Positions 1 through 8,353 of a DNA stretch of 64,000 nt are shown here, one piece after another; position 1 is the first letter of the stretch, and every line of letters starts with the position of its first letter. The translations under genes were made by a program, and so were the position numbers. Origin of the DNA: Chitinibacter sp. FCG-7 (GTDB lineage Bacteria > Pseudomonadota > Gammaproteobacteria > Burkholderiales > Chitinibacteraceae); the NCBI RefSeq assembly GCF_040047665.1, contig NZ_CP157355.1:1364001-1428000 (forward strand), in the 5' to 3' direction. The notes beneath the pieces were generated by a model. The model was not told the DNA's origin, searched no databases, and worked only from the letters and a program-made list of their open reading frames with translations.

Positions 1-2
1 AT

Positions 3-32
3 TTCACGGCAGAAAAAGTGGTCTTGCAATGA
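3..32 (+). CDS. 3' end of an upstream gene, possibly hisF
   Basis: Frame 3 is open from the window edge and ends in a TGA that overlaps the hisI start codon (ATGA). Only nine codons plus stop are visible, so the product cannot be read from the sequence. The position just before hisI-hisE suggests hisF by analogy with other proteobacterial his operons. This is inference only. Confidence 0.3.
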   Translation, partial: FTAEKVVLQ

Positions 33-424
33 GCTGGCTTGATGAAATCAAATACGATGACGCTGGGCTGGTTCCAGTCATCGCTCAGGACGAAACAACT
101 GGTCGCGTGATGATGTTTGCCTACGCCAACCGCGAAGCAGTGGCGCTGACAGCAGCAAAAGGCACGGCACATTACTGGACGCGTTCGCGCCAGAAACTGT
201 GGCACAAGGGCGAAGAATCGGGGCATTTTCAGCACGTTTCCAGCATTCAGCTCGATTGCGACGGTGACGTACTGATCTACAAAATCCGCCAGCAAGGTGG
301 GATTGCCTGCCATACCGGCCGCGAAAGCTGTTTCTTTCGCACGCTGCTTGATGGCCAGTGGCAAGTCACCGAGGACGTGCTGAAAGACCCGCAGGCTATT
401 TATGGTCAGAGCCCTCACCCTTAA
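29..424 (+). CDS. hisI: Phosphoribosyl-AMP cyclohydrolase
   Basis: This cytoplasmic enzyme hydrolyses the adenine ring of phosphoribosyl-AMP, the third step of histidine synthesis. The 131-residue protein is the usual length of the stand-alone HisI form, not a HisIE fusion. The metal-binding signature is visible as DCDGD at residues 76-80, followed by [12 protein letters not shown] at 90-101, which supplies the zinc cysteines with Cys77. The ATG overlaps the stop of the preceding gene, indicating translational coupling in a his operon. hisE follows 75 bp downstream as a separate gene. The call is secure. Confidence 0.96.
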   Translation: MSWLDEIKYDDAGLVPVIAQDETTGRVMMFAYANREAVALTAAKGTAHYWTRSRQKLWHKGEESGHFQHVSSIQLDCDGDVLIYKIRQQGGIACHTGRESCFFRTLLDGQWQVTEDVLKDPQAIYGQSPHP

Positions 425-499
425 GAGTTAGCCCCTTAGCACGACATAAACTTGTCATCTAGGTGCAATATAATCGGATTGTTATTTTTGGAGCTAGAC

Positions 500-826
500 A
501 TGATTTCCGCCGAAATTCTGGAGCGTTTGTCACAAACACTGGCTGAACGTCGCCACGCTGACGCCAGTACCTCGTATGTGGCCAAGCTCTACAGCAAGGG
601 GCAAGAAGCCATTTTGAAAAAAGTGGGCGAAGAGGCCGTGGAAACCATTATGGCAGCCAAAGATGGCGACAAATTGCATCTGGTACGTGAAGTGGCCGAT
701 TTGTGGTTTCACACGCTGGTTTTGCTGTCGTACGAAGGCTTGAGCCATGAGGACGTACTGGCCGAGCTGGCGCGCCGCGAAGGCATTTCCGGCATCGAAG
801 AAAAAGCCGCCCGCAAGCCGGCATAA
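500..826 (+). CDS. hisE: Phosphoribosyl-ATP pyrophosphohydrolase
   Basis: HisE removes pyrophosphate from phosphoribosyl-ATP, the second step of histidine synthesis. The 108-residue protein carries the all-alpha MazG-like fold signature, with [10 protein letters not shown] at about residues 40-49 and EVADLWFH at about 74-81. The reading frame is open from 452, but the ATG at 500 is chosen because GGAG lies six bases upstream and homologues start with this segment. The next gene begins 11 bp after the stop, so hisI, hisE and the HIT gene probably share a transcript. Confidence 0.95.
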   Translation: MISAEILERLSQTLAERRHADASTSYVAKLYSKGQEAILKKVGEEAVETIMAAKDGDKLHLVREVADLWFHTLVLLSYEGLSHEDVLAELARREGISGIEEKAARKPA

Positions 827-837
827 GGAGCCTTGTT

Positions 838-1158
838 ATGCATGACTGCATTTTTTGCAAAATCGTCAAAGGCGAGATTCCTGCCAGCAAGGTGTATGAA
901 GACGATGATGTGATCGCCTTCAAGGACATTCGTCCGGCTGCACCTGTTCATTTGCTGCTGATTCCTAAGCGGCATATCGAATCACTGCTCGACTGCACCG
1001 CAGACGATCAGCCGCTGCTGGGCAAAATGCTGGCGCTCACGCCGGTGCTGGCACGCGAGCAAGGACTGGGCGCGGGCTTTAAAACCGCAATCAACACCGG
1101 GCTGGCCGGAGGACAGGAAGTCTTCCACCTTCACCTGCACATACTAGGTACCCCATAA
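838..1158 (+). CDS. hinT: HIT family nucleotide-binding hydrolase (HinT-like)
   Basis: HIT-family proteins hydrolyse purine nucleoside phosphoramidates or related adenylated compounds. The 106-residue protein has the N-terminal CIFCKIVKGEIPA zinc/HIT start and the catalytic histidine triad HLHLH at residues 97-101. It ends six residues after the triad, as in the short Neisseria form, so the compact C-terminus is probably not a truncation. The gene follows hisE by 11 bp with an AAGGAG ribosome binding site. The hisE-HIT-tatA order is common in betaproteobacteria. The physiological substrate is unknown. Confidence 0.92.
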   Translation: MHDCIFCKIVKGEIPASKVYEDDDVIAFKDIRPAAPVHLLLIPKRHIESLLDCTADDQPLLGKMLALTPVLAREQGLGAGFKTAINTGLAGGQEVFHLHLHILGTP

Positions 1159-1224
1159 CAGTAATTAACTGCAGGCCAGATACACACTGGCTCTGACAGC
1201 GATACCCCTAATAGAGAGTTCATC

Positions 1225-1428
1225 ATGGGTTCATTCAGCATTTGGCACTGGCTTGTTGTACTGGCCATTGTGGTTTTAGTGTTCGGCACCAAAAAGCTGG
1301 GCAATGTCGGCAAGGATCTGGGCTCGGCCATCAAGGGCTTTAAAGATGGCGTCAAGGGTGAAGACGAGGCCAGCAAAAAGCCGGATACCGCGCGGGTGAT
1401 TGACGCCAGCGAAAGCGACAAGAAGTAA
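1225..1428 (+). CDS. tatA: Twin-arginine translocase subunit TatA
   Basis: TatA oligomers help form the passage through which folded twin-arginine precursors cross the inner membrane. The 67-residue protein has a single N-terminal membrane helix (about residues 5-20), the FGTKKL hinge, and an amphipathic helix followed by a charged tail. The gene opens a tatABC cluster and is preceded by an AGAG ribosome binding site. tatB starts three bases after the stop. Paired with tatB and tatC, the identification as TatA rather than TatE is clear. Confidence 0.95.
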   Translation: MGSFSIWHWLVVLAIVVLVFGTKKLGNVGKDLGSAIKGFKDGVKGEDEASKKPDTARVIDASESDKK

Positions 1429-1431
1429 GCC

Positions 1432-1911
1432 GTGTTTGATGTCAGCATGGGGGAGTTACTCCTCGTCGGGGTCGTCACGCTGGTCGTGATCGGCCCTGAG
1501 CGAATGCCCAAAGTGGCACGCACGGCAGGGATGCTGTTCGGACGCCTGCAACGCTTTGTCAATAATGTGAAAAGCGATTTGCAGCGGGAAATGCAGGCGA
1601 GCGAGCTGGCACAAATTCAGCAGGAAATCGAAGCTGAAACAGCGGCGATCAAGAACACCATCCATCAGCCGCTGGCCGAAACACGTCAGGCGCTCAGCGA
1701 GCTTGAAGCCGATTTTCAGCTAACCCACAGCGACGACCACCCTCCCGCCACAAGCAATGCAGCAAGCAATCCACCAAGCAATGCTGTAGCGGCTCCCCAA
1801 GATACCCCAACCACAGCCAGCGACAAGTCGGCTGCATCAGTCCATGAGCAGCAGCCTGATCTGTTTGCAGGGCTGCAGGCAGGGCCTCGCCCGGCTTCGG
1901 ATCGGCGTTAA
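1432..1911 (+). CDS. tatB: Sec-independent translocase protein TatB
   Basis: TatB works with TatC as the receptor for twin-arginine signal peptides. The 159-residue protein has an N-terminal membrane helix ending in the TatB-type hinge GPERMPKVAR (about residues 22-31), then a long amphipathic helix and a low-complexity Ala/Ser/Asn/Pro tail from about residue 100. It starts with GTG, three bases after the tatA stop, so translation is probably coupled. The variable tail is normal for the family. Confidence 0.94.
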   Translation: MFDVSMGELLLVGVVTLVVIGPERMPKVARTAGMLFGRLQRFVNNVKSDLQREMQASELAQIQQEIEAETAAIKNTIHQPLAETRQALSELEADFQLTHSDDHPPATSNAASNPPSNAVAAPQDTPTTASDKSAASVHEQQPDLFAGLQAGPRPASDRR

Positions 1912-1930
1912 ACCACAATGAAAGCAAGCC

Positions 1931-2677
1931 ATGAGTGATCTGAGTGATAATCTGCAGCCGCTAATCAGCCATCTGATCGAGCTGCGCACCCGCGTTGTGC
2001 GCGGCATGCTGGTTTTTATTGTGGGCTTTGCAATTGCCTTTGCCTTCTCTGCTCAGCTCTACGATGTGCTGGTAGCACCGCTGTCTTCGGTTTTGCCGGG
2101 GCAAAAGCTGGTCACCATCGGCATCGCCTCGCCCTTTCTGGTGCAGGTTAAAATCGCGGCGCTGGTCGCTTTTGTGGCAACCCTGCCGCATACGCTGTAC
2201 CAAATCTGGGCGTTTGTCGCGCCAGGGCTGTATGCGCACGAGAAAAAGCTGGTCGCACCGCTGGTAATTGCCTCCACCCTGCTTTTCCTGCTGGGCATGG
2301 GTTTTGCCTATTTCCTAGTGTTTGGCGTGGTATTCAAGTTTATTGCCTCTGTGGTGCCCGCCAGCATGCAGTGGCTGCCCGATTCGGGCGAATATCTTGA
2401 TTTTGCGATGGGCATGTTTGTGGCGTTCGGCGTGACCTTTGAAGTGCCGATTGCGGTGATTGTGATGGTCAGAATGGGCTTTGTCACCGTGGCCAAACTC
2501 AGGGAAATCCGCTCCTACGTCATTGTGGGTGCTTTTGTGATTGCCGCCGTGGTGACACCACCTGATGTATTATCGCAATGCCTGCTGGCCATCCCGCTCT
2601 GGCTGCTGTACGAAGCCGGCGTGCTGGTCGCATCGTGGTTGTATCAGCCCAAGCTGAACGAATCACAATCATCCTGA
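1931..2677 (+). CDS. tatC: Twin-arginine translocase subunit TatC
   Basis: TatC is the polytopic core of the Tat receptor complex and recognises the RR motif. The 248-residue protein has the N-terminal LISHLIELRTR signature (about residues 12-22) and six predicted membrane segments, with the conserved FVAPGLYAHEKK stretch near residue 95. It begins 19 bp after tatB and completes the operon. Genes for likely Tat cargo are not obvious nearby, although Moco enzymes are typical Tat substrates and a Moco cluster lies 6 kb away. Confidence 0.96.
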   Translation: MSDLSDNLQPLISHLIELRTRVVRGMLVFIVGFAIAFAFSAQLYDVLVAPLSSVLPGQKLVTIGIASPFLVQVKIAALVAFVATLPHTLYQIWAFVAPGLYAHEKKLVAPLVIASTLLFLLGMGFAYFLVFGVVFKFIASVVPASMQWLPDSGEYLDFAMGMFVAFGVTFEVPIAVIVMVRMGFVTVAKLREIRSYVIVGAFVIAAVVTPPDVLSQCLLAIPLWLLYEAGVLVASWLYQPKLNESQSS

Positions 2678-2690
2678 ATCGAGTCTAACC

Positions 2691-4499
2691 ATGCCATTCC
2701 AACTCCGCCTTTATCAAGGCCTGCTCTTTCTATTGGCCGCCGTTCCATGCGGCATTCCGTTTCGCTGGGATCCCAACCCGGTCTTTCCGTCCGAGCTGGC
2801 GGCATTTTTCTTTTGCATACTGATTACGCTCACTGGCGTATTGGTTCCTAGCGACTCCCGCGAGAAAGCAAATCCGCCCTGGCTGGCACTAATGTGGCTG
2901 GGCTTTGCGCTGATGATCGCTGTGCAGGCGCTGATACTGCCGCATGGCTATGGGACCGAACGGCTGTACCCCATTATTTATTCGCTGGGTGCTGCAGGTG
3001 CCGCGTGGTCGCTTTCGCGTGCGATCAGCGTGTACGGTGCGCCGCAATTACTGAATATGTTTGCCTGGGGTTTGCTGGCAGGGGCAATTTTCAACTCTGG
3101 TCTGGCCGTACCGCAGATTATGCAGCTGATTCAGGATGGCCCGCGGCTGATCTTTGGCAATATTGGCCAGAAGAATATGTACGGACATTACCTCGCCTGG
3201 GGTCTGGCCAGCGCGGTCTATCTGGTGTCGCAAAAAGATGAAATGGCCAAGTGGGTATTCTGGATTGTGGCAGCATGGTTGTCACTATCGCTGGCCTACT
3301 GCGGCTCACGCTCGCCGCTGCTGTATGCGCTAGCCTGGCTGCCTATGGGTTTATTGCTATGGTGGCGTGGCGCAGAAACACTACGCGATTTTGGCCGTGC
3401 GCTAAGCATCACCGCCTTGCTGATGATTGCCATGCAGTTTATTGCCCCACTGATCACCGACATCTTGCAAAGCCTGCTTAAAGCACAAAACGAAGTGCCC
3501 ACCGGGCTGGCGCGGCTGGACTCCAATGGTTCGCGCCGTCTGGTTGAATGGGAAAAAGCCTGGCTGACCTTTCTGCAGCACCCGCTATTGGGCACAGGCT
3601 GGGGCAGCTATGCCGCGCACAGCAATGCGCTGCAAACCCGCCCAGAATTTGCCATCGTATCGGAAAGCGTACTCTTTACCCACGCGCACAACTCGGTGCT
3701 CAATCTGCTAGCCGAAACTGGCGCCATCGCCACCGGCATCATTCTGGCAGGCATTAGCTATGCCTATAGCAATGTGCTGCGCGCCTGGCGCAATCCGGTG
3801 GTGATGTACGCCGCAGCATTGGCCACGGTCTCGGTGCTGCATAGTCTGGTTGAATATCCGCTGTGGTATTTCCATTTCCTGGGGCCTTTTGCGCTGATTC
3901 TGATCTTCATGCAATCAGGCACGGCCAAGCTGGGCGTTGCGGCCACCTGGGCCAGAATGAGCTGGGCGCTATGGGGCGGCATGGGGCTGGCGCTGTGCGT
4001 GCTGGGTGGACAAATTTACCTCAATATCTACCCCATCATGGACCCGGCACAGGACGAAAGCCTGAACGCAGACCGGATTGCCCGGCTGGAAGCCATGCGC
4101 AGTAACCCGCTGATCGATTATTACGCCGAACATGGCTTGTCCAATTACATTGTCGCCAGCAAGAGCGAAATGCCGTGGAAGCTGGCTATTTTGCGCGCAC
4201 AAAACGCGGTACGCCCCTACCCTGGGCAGATGACCGATCAGGCCGTGATGGAAGCGCTGAGCGGTAATCAGGCGCTAGCGCATGAATTAATCCGCCGTGC
4301 GGCGTTTGCCTACCCGGAAAGCTTTGATTATTTCTATCAGACCATCGATGGCTTTAGCGAGCCAGCCGTGCGCGCTCTGCTCAAAGACGTCGATGAAGCT
4401 CGTGACTTTTTCAATGCCAAGCTGGACTTCAAAATCAAGCGCCCACTGCTGCGCGATGAGCTGACCGCCAGCGCGGTGCAAGCGTCAGCAGCACAGTAA
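2691..4499 (+). CDS. PglL/Wzy-type O-oligosaccharyltransferase or O-antigen ligase
   Basis: This 602-residue inner-membrane protein has about ten or more hydrophobic segments in its first 440 residues and a soluble C-terminal part. Its central motif (FLQHPLLGTGWGSYA, then HAHNSVLNLLAETG, roughly residues 295-345) is the Wzy_C/PglL signature, in which the His and neighbouring polar residues act on lipid-linked glycans. PglL enzymes O-glycosylate pilin and other periplasmic proteins; WaaL-type ligases attach O-antigen to lipid A-core. The C-terminal layout favours PglL. No pilin or glycan synthesis genes lie nearby, so the substrate cannot be inferred. It follows tatC by 13 bp. Confidence 0.82.
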   Translation: MPFQLRLYQGLLFLLAAVPCGIPFRWDPNPVFPSELAAFFFCILITLTGVLVPSDSREKANPPWLALMWLGFALMIAVQALILPHGYGTERLYPIIYSLGAAGAAWSLSRAISVYGAPQLLNMFAWGLLAGAIFNSGLAVPQIMQLIQDGPRLIFGNIGQKNMYGHYLAWGLASAVYLVSQKDEMAKWVFWIVAAWLSLSLAYCGSRSPLLYALAWLPMGLLLWWRGAETLRDFGRALSITALLMIAMQFIAPLITDILQSLLKAQNEVPTGLARLDSNGSRRLVEWEKAWLTFLQHPLLGTGWGSYAAHSNALQTRPEFAIVSESVLFTHAHNSVLNLLAETGAIATGIILAGISYAYSNVLRAWRNPVVMYAAALATVSVLHSLVEYPLWYFHFLGPFALILIFMQSGTAKLGVAATWARMSWALWGGMGLALCVLGGQIYLNIYPIMDPAQDESLNADRIARLEAMRSNPLIDYYAEHGLSNYIVASKSEMPWKLAILRAQNAVRPYPGQMTDQAVMEALSGNQALAHELIRRAAFAYPESFDYFYQTIDGFSEPAVRALLKDVDEARDFFNAKLDFKIKRPLLRDELTASAVQASAAQ

Positions 4500-4507
4500 A
4501 GCGCATC

Positions 4508-5437
4508 ATGAAAAAAGCTGTGGCACCGCTCCCCCCGATTGACGGCCTTGCACCGAGCTGCGTGGCGCTCATTCCCGGCCCCTGGCCGACGATGCTGGCA
4601 TTTCTGGAAGAGAAATTCCCGTATCTGGAGCCAGGCGTGCTGGCCACGCGGCTGCAAAATGGCGAAATCTACGATGACCTCGGCCAAGCCATCCCGGCCG
4701 ACTCGCCCTATCAGCCTGGTAGCTATCTGTGGTACTACCGCACCGTGCGCAGCGAAACGCGCGTGCCATTTGAAATCGAGGTTTTGTACCGCGACGACCG
4801 AATTATCGTAATTGATAAACCGCATTTTTTGTCGGCAATTCCGGCCGGGCGCTTTGTCAAAGAAACCGTGCTGGTGCGGCTACGCGTACTGCTCGGCCAG
4901 CAGGATATTGCGCCTGTGCACCGGCTGGATAGGGAAACTGCGGGCGTGATGATGCTGTGTCTGGATAAAAACAGCCGCAGCGCCTATCAGCAGCTATTCG
5001 AAAGCCGCAATGTGCAGAAAACCTACGAAGCGATTGCGCCGTATCGCGCCGATCTGGCGCTACCGCTGGTTCACCGCTCGCGCCTTGCGCACGAAGATGG
5101 CAAGTTCTTCTCGATGTCCGAAGTTCCGGGTGAACCTAATAGCGAAACCAAAATCAGCTTGCTGGAGCGGCGTGGCGACTGGGCCCACTATCAGCTTGAG
5201 CCGCACACCGGCAAGAAACACCAGCTGCGCGCGCATCTGGCCGCGCTGCAGATCCCGATTCTGAACGATCCGTGGTATCCGGTGGTGCTTGACGATAAAG
5301 GCGACGATTTTAGCCAGCCGCTGCAATTACTCGCCCGCGAGCTGAAGTTCATTGACCCGTTTAGCGGCCAGGAGCGCGTCTTCACCTCGCGCCGAAGCTT
5401 GCAGTGGCCTGCCGCAGCCGACATGACACAAGCATGA
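4508..5437 (+). CDS. RluA-family pseudouridine synthase
   Basis: This enzyme isomerises uridine to pseudouridine in structured RNA. The 309-residue protein has the RluA motif HRLDRETAG at residues 138-146, with Asp141 as the predicted catalytic nucleophile, and a later KKHQLRAHLA segment typical of the family. About 90 residues precede the catalytic domain, and their ATRLQNGEIY stretch resembles an RNA-binding region. The target is not assignable by eye; TruC-, RluA- and RluD-like members share this motif. It begins 8 bp after the glycosyltransferase gene and is followed by a strong terminator. Confidence 0.88.
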   Translation: MKKAVAPLPPIDGLAPSCVALIPGPWPTMLAFLEEKFPYLEPGVLATRLQNGEIYDDLGQAIPADSPYQPGSYLWYYRTVRSETRVPFEIEVLYRDDRIIVIDKPHFLSAIPAGRFVKETVLVRLRVLLGQQDIAPVHRLDRETAGVMMLCLDKNSRSAYQQLFESRNVQKTYEAIAPYRADLALPLVHRSRLAHEDGKFFSMSEVPGEPNSETKISLLERRGDWAHYQLEPHTGKKHQLRAHLAALQIPILNDPWYPVVLDDKGDDFSQPLQLLARELKFIDPFSGQERVFTSRRSLQWPAAADMTQA

Positions 5438-5556
5438 TTGCCCGTTACTTTGTCATGCCCGCAGCCACAAAAACTACCGCGACACCTGCAGGCGCAGGCC
5501 ATAGAATGAATCTCATGGAATACGCCTTGAACACGGATTCCAAACCAAGAGAGTTC

Positions 5557-5582
5557 AGCCCGCGCAAGCGGGCTATTTTTTT
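5557..5582 (+). terminator. Rho-independent terminator
   Basis: AGCCCGC (5557-5563), GCAA loop and GCGGGCT (5568-5574) form a seven-base-pair GC-rich stem followed by ATTTTTTT. It lies 120 bp after the pseudouridine synthase stop and probably ends the transcript coming from the tat side. Confidence 0.8.
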
Positions 5583-5640
5583 GGTATACGCCTGAAGGGC
5601 AATTACAGAAAAGGCTGCAGAGCAATACCCTACCAGCTAA
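5583..5640. repeat. Divergent copy of the GGGTATA/TATACCC palindrome family
   Basis: GGTATACGCC at the left and GCAGAGCAATACCCTACCAGC at the right share words with other copies in this window: CTACAGAGCAATA also occurs at 36352 (exactly) and 38746 (partly). It lies between the terminator and the tlyA stop. Membership is less certain than for the copies carrying an exact 7-mer. Confidence 0.4.
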
Positions 5641-5644
5641 GCAA

Positions 5645-6415
5645 TCAGATTGCGCGAGCGTAGATAAAGAATTCGCGATTGCCATCGCCACCGGCGATCG
5701 GGCTGGCAAAGTAATCGAGCACCGCAAAACCCGCATTCTCGGCAGCAGCACGGATTTTGGCTTCAACCTGCGGATACAGCGCCTCGTCGCGAACGATGCC
5801 GCCGCGCGCCAGAGCTTGCGGACCCAGCTCGAACTGCGGCTTGACCAGAAACAGCAGCAAGCCATCGACCGAAAGCACCGAGCGCAGCGCAGGTAGCACC
5901 AAGGTCAGCGAAATAAACGACACATCGCCCACAATCAGCTCAACCCGCGCGTCTTGCGGCTCATCGATCAAGGCTGGCGCAATCACTTCGGGCGTCAAAT
6001 TACGCGCATTCACGCCCTCAAACTGCGTCACACGCGAATCAGAGCACAAGCGCGGATGCAATTGATCGTGCCCGACTTCAACGCCAATCACCCGGCGCGC
6101 GCCCGCTTGCAGCAGGCAATCGGTAAAGCCGCCGGTCGAAATGCCGACATCCAGCGCCAGCATGCCGCTCACATCGAGCCGGGCACTCGCCAGCGCGCCA
6201 GCCAGTTTCAGCCCGCCACGCGAGACATAGCGATCAACTTCATCGGGCGTAATCGTAATCTCGGCTTGCGCATCCAGCTTGAACGCCGCTTTGCTAATCG
6301 GCTTGCCATCGGCAAACACGCGCCCCGCCGCAATCATCGTTTGCGCTTGCGTGCGCGACGCGGCGTACCCCTGCTCGACCAGAAATAAATCAGCGCGGAT
6401 CAAATCAGTGCCCAC
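5645..6415 (-). CDS. tlyA: TlyA-family rRNA 2'-O-methyltransferase
   Basis: TlyA proteins methylate ribose 2'-O of cytidines in 16S and/or 23S rRNA; some homologues were annotated as hemolysins. The protein has an N-terminal S4 RNA-binding domain (SRTQAQTMIAAGRV region) and an FtsJ-like methyltransferase domain with the SAM loop DVGISTGGFTDCLL. The frame is open from 6454, but that region also encodes the end of the upstream gene. The GTG at 6415 is preferred because GAAGAG lies just upstream and homologues begin with this segment, giving 256 residues and an 11-bp overlap with the upstream gene. Confidence 0.88.
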   Translation of the reverse strand: MGTDLIRADLFLVEQGYAASRTQAQTMIAAGRVFADGKPISKAAFKLDAQAEITITPDEVDRYVSRGGLKLAGALASARLDVSGMLALDVGISTGGFTDCLLQAGARRVIGVEVGHDQLHPRLCSDSRVTQFEGVNARNLTPEVIAPALIDEPQDARVELIVGDVSFISLTLVLPALRSVLSVDGLLLFLVKPQFELGPQALARGGIVRDEALYPQVEAKIRAAAENAGFAVLDYFASPIAGGDGNREFFIYARAI

Positions 6416-6962
6416 ATAACTGCTCTTCACATGGCTTACCATCACCGTCGCCATCCATGATAGTTCCAGGGCAATTATTTAAATAAAAAACAGCTTCTTC
6501 ACAACTATTCATTTCTGAACAATGGGACTTACTTCCGCAGGTAAACTGACTAACTGTAGTTGTAGTGGTAATTACGCCATTAGCTCGATCAACAGCTAGG
6601 GCTCTTTCTGGACTCATTCCGGAAAAAAATGACTGGTAAACAAAGTATGCAATCCCAACAATCAACCCTAGCGATAGAAGCGCGCCAACAACACCACCTG
6701 TAGATTTTTTCTCATGTTGATGGCGGCTAGTGCGTCCACGCTCAAACCCCTTATCACCAACAAACCGAATCGCAACCGCTTTCGGGCCTTTCGAACCTGT
6801 AGATTTGACATCAAACGTAACAATGTCACCAATGGACGGGCGCACACCTCGTGGAGAAAACTCAGAAATATGCGCAAAAATCTCTGCTGTTTGTCCATTT
6901 TGCTGAACAAATCCAAAGCCTCGATCATCATTCCATTTGATTACTTTGCCTTGCATCGCCAT
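6405..6962 (-). CDS. Cold-shock domain / membrane / Excalibur-domain protein
   Basis: The 185-residue protein joins three parts. Residues 1-68 form a cold-shock (CSD) nucleic-acid-binding domain with the RNP1-like DRGFGFVQQ. One hydrophobic segment lies at about 91-112. A secreted-type C-terminal domain contains four-cysteine spacing and the Excalibur calcium-binding motif DGDGDGKPCE near the end. Topology would put the CSD in the cytoplasm and the Excalibur domain in the periplasm. The ATG at 6962 has AAAGGA nine bases upstream. The gene overlaps tlyA by 11 bp. Its GC content is lower than its neighbours. The cellular role is unknown. Confidence 0.85.
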   Translation of the reverse strand: MAMQGKVIKWNDDRGFGFVQQNGQTAEIFAHISEFSPRGVRPSIGDIVTFDVKSTGSKGPKAVAIRFVGDKGFERGRTSRHQHEKKSTGGVVGALLSLGLIVGIAYFVYQSFFSGMSPERALAVDRANGVITTTTTVSQFTCGSKSHCSEMNSCEEAVFYLNNCPGTIMDGDGDGKPCEEQLCGH

Positions 6963-6980
6963 TGATGCCGATCCTTTGCA

Positions 6981-7745
6981 TTAGATAAATGATTCATCAC
7001 TGCGCAAATAGCGCCACTGCCCGCGCGGCAAATCACCGAGCAGAATACGGCCAATGCGAATGCGCTGCAGGCCCACCACTTGCAGCCCCACCAACTCGCA
7101 CATGCGGCGGATTTGGCGCTTTTTGCCTTCGCGCAGAATAAAACGGAGCTGGTCTTTGTTTTGCCACCAAACGCGGGCGGGCTTCAGTGCCTCGCCATCA
7201 AGCGACAGACCATGATTGAGTAAGCGCAAGCCATCGGCTTTCAGATGGCCGGAAACGCGAACCAGATATTCTTTCTCAACTTGGGAATTCTCGCCGATCA
7301 GCGTTTTGGCGACGACACCGTCCTGTGTCAGCACCAGCAAACCGACCGAATCAATATCCAAGCGCCCCGCTGGCGCGAGGCCCTGAAAATGCACTGGCGA
7401 GAAACGAATCCCGCTGGTATCGCCTTCCCAGTGATTTTCCGGCTGTACCAACACCACCGCTGGCTCGTAGCCGTCTTCAGCCTGACCCGACACATAGCCC
7501 ACCGGCTTGTTGATCAGAATGGTGACGCGATTGTCCTGAATCTGCTTGGCAATCGGGTCGAGCTCGACAGTTTGGCTGGGCAATACCTTGGTGCCGAGCA
7601 CATTCACCACTTCGCCATCGACGCGCACCCAGCCTTTGGCAATATATTCGTCGGCTTCGCGGCGCGAGCACAGGCCCAACTGCGCCAGGCGTTTTGAAAG
7701 GCGCAACATCTCCTCTGCGGGTTGTTGCTCTACTTGATCTTCCAT
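6981..7745 (-). CDS. rluF: RluF/RsuA-family pseudouridine synthase
   Basis: RsuA-family enzymes make single pseudouridines in rRNA; RluF modifies 23S rRNA U2604 in E. coli. The 254-residue protein has an N-terminal S4 domain ([11 protein letters not shown]), the catalytic [14 protein letters not shown] motif, and the [10 protein letters not shown] segment, all aligning with RluF. The frame is open from 7802, but the ATG at 7745 gives the family N-terminus. The symbol rluF is inferred; RluB- or RluE-type specificity is not excluded. It lies 18 bp upstream of the CSD-Excalibur gene on the same strand and may be co-transcribed with it. Confidence 0.82.
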   Translation of the reverse strand: MEDQVEQQPAEEMLRLSKRLAQLGLCSRREADEYIAKGWVRVDGEVVNVLGTKVLPSQTVELDPIAKQIQDNRVTILINKPVGYVSGQAEDGYEPAVVLVQPENHWEGDTSGIRFSPVHFQGLAPAGRLDIDSVGLLVLTQDGVVAKTLIGENSQVEKEYLVRVSGHLKADGLRLLNHGLSLDGEALKPARVWWQNKDQLRFILREGKKRQIRRMCELVGLQVVGLQRIRIGRILLGDLPRGQWRYLRSDESFI

Positions 7746-7923
7746 GATTTTTCTACGTTTGAAGCCGACAATCTGCCATTTTACTGGTTTAATCGCAGGC
7801 ATAGAATATGTTTTCTGATTGGAGTTCAGACCAGCGAACTTATCTGGCGGGCAGCTGGTCTGACCCAGCAGTCAATTGCGCACCGCAAACCGCCTAACAC
7901 TTGCCCATTCAATAGGATTTTCT

Positions 7924-8310
7924 GTGGAACATTATCTCGCCCTCAAACATCTGCATATGACGTTGGCGCTGCTCTCTGGCGCTTTTTTTGTTTTTCGTGG
8001 CGTTTTAATGCTGCGGCAATCGGCATGGCTGCAACACAAAATCTGCAAAATTGCACCGCATATTATTGATACAGGGCTGCTGGCCTCGGCGATTTATCTG
8101 GCCGTCATCCTGCAACTCAGCCCCGGCAATTCACCATGGATCGCCGCCAAAATCGGCGCTTTGCTGCTGTATATCGTACTGGGAACGATTGCCCTCAAGC
8201 GCGGCAAGACCTTGCCCATCCGCTGCTCGGCACTGATCGCAGCGTTGGCAAGCTATGGCTATATTGTGGCGGTGGCGCTGACCAAGAATCCGCAACCTTG
8301 GCTGGCCTGA
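7924..8310 (+). CDS. sirB2: SirB2-family membrane protein
   Basis: The 128-residue protein is almost entirely hydrophobic, with four predicted membrane helices, and begins with the HYLALKHLHM segment typical of SirB2 (invasion gene expression up-regulator family), whose biochemical role is not established. The GTG at 7924 is chosen because AGGA lies nine bases upstream and the family N-terminus starts here; the frame is open from 7876. It stands alone on the + strand between minus-strand genes and ends at a strong bidirectional terminator. Confidence 0.8.
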   Translation: MEHYLALKHLHMTLALLSGAFFVFRGVLMLRQSAWLQHKICKIAPHIIDTGLLASAIYLAVILQLSPGNSPWIAAKIGALLLYIVLGTIALKRGKTLPIRCSALIAALASYGYIVAVALTKNPQPWLA

Positions 8311-8327
8311 TCAGCACAAGAATAAAT

Positions 8328-8351
8328 AAGGGCTGCAACGGCAGCCCTTTT
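8328..8351. terminator. Bidirectional rho-independent terminator
   Basis: AAGGGCTGC (8328-8336), AACG loop and GCAGCCCTT (8341-8349) form a nine-base-pair stem with TTTT on the right and A-rich sequence on the left. It separates the convergent sirB2 gene and Moco cluster and can serve both. Confidence 0.85.
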
Positions 8352-8353
8352 GT

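Noticed and set aside
5191..5865. 224-codon minus-strand frame
   Set aside because: It is antisense to the RluA-type gene and spans its terminator; composition is low-complexity Arg/Ser with no motif.
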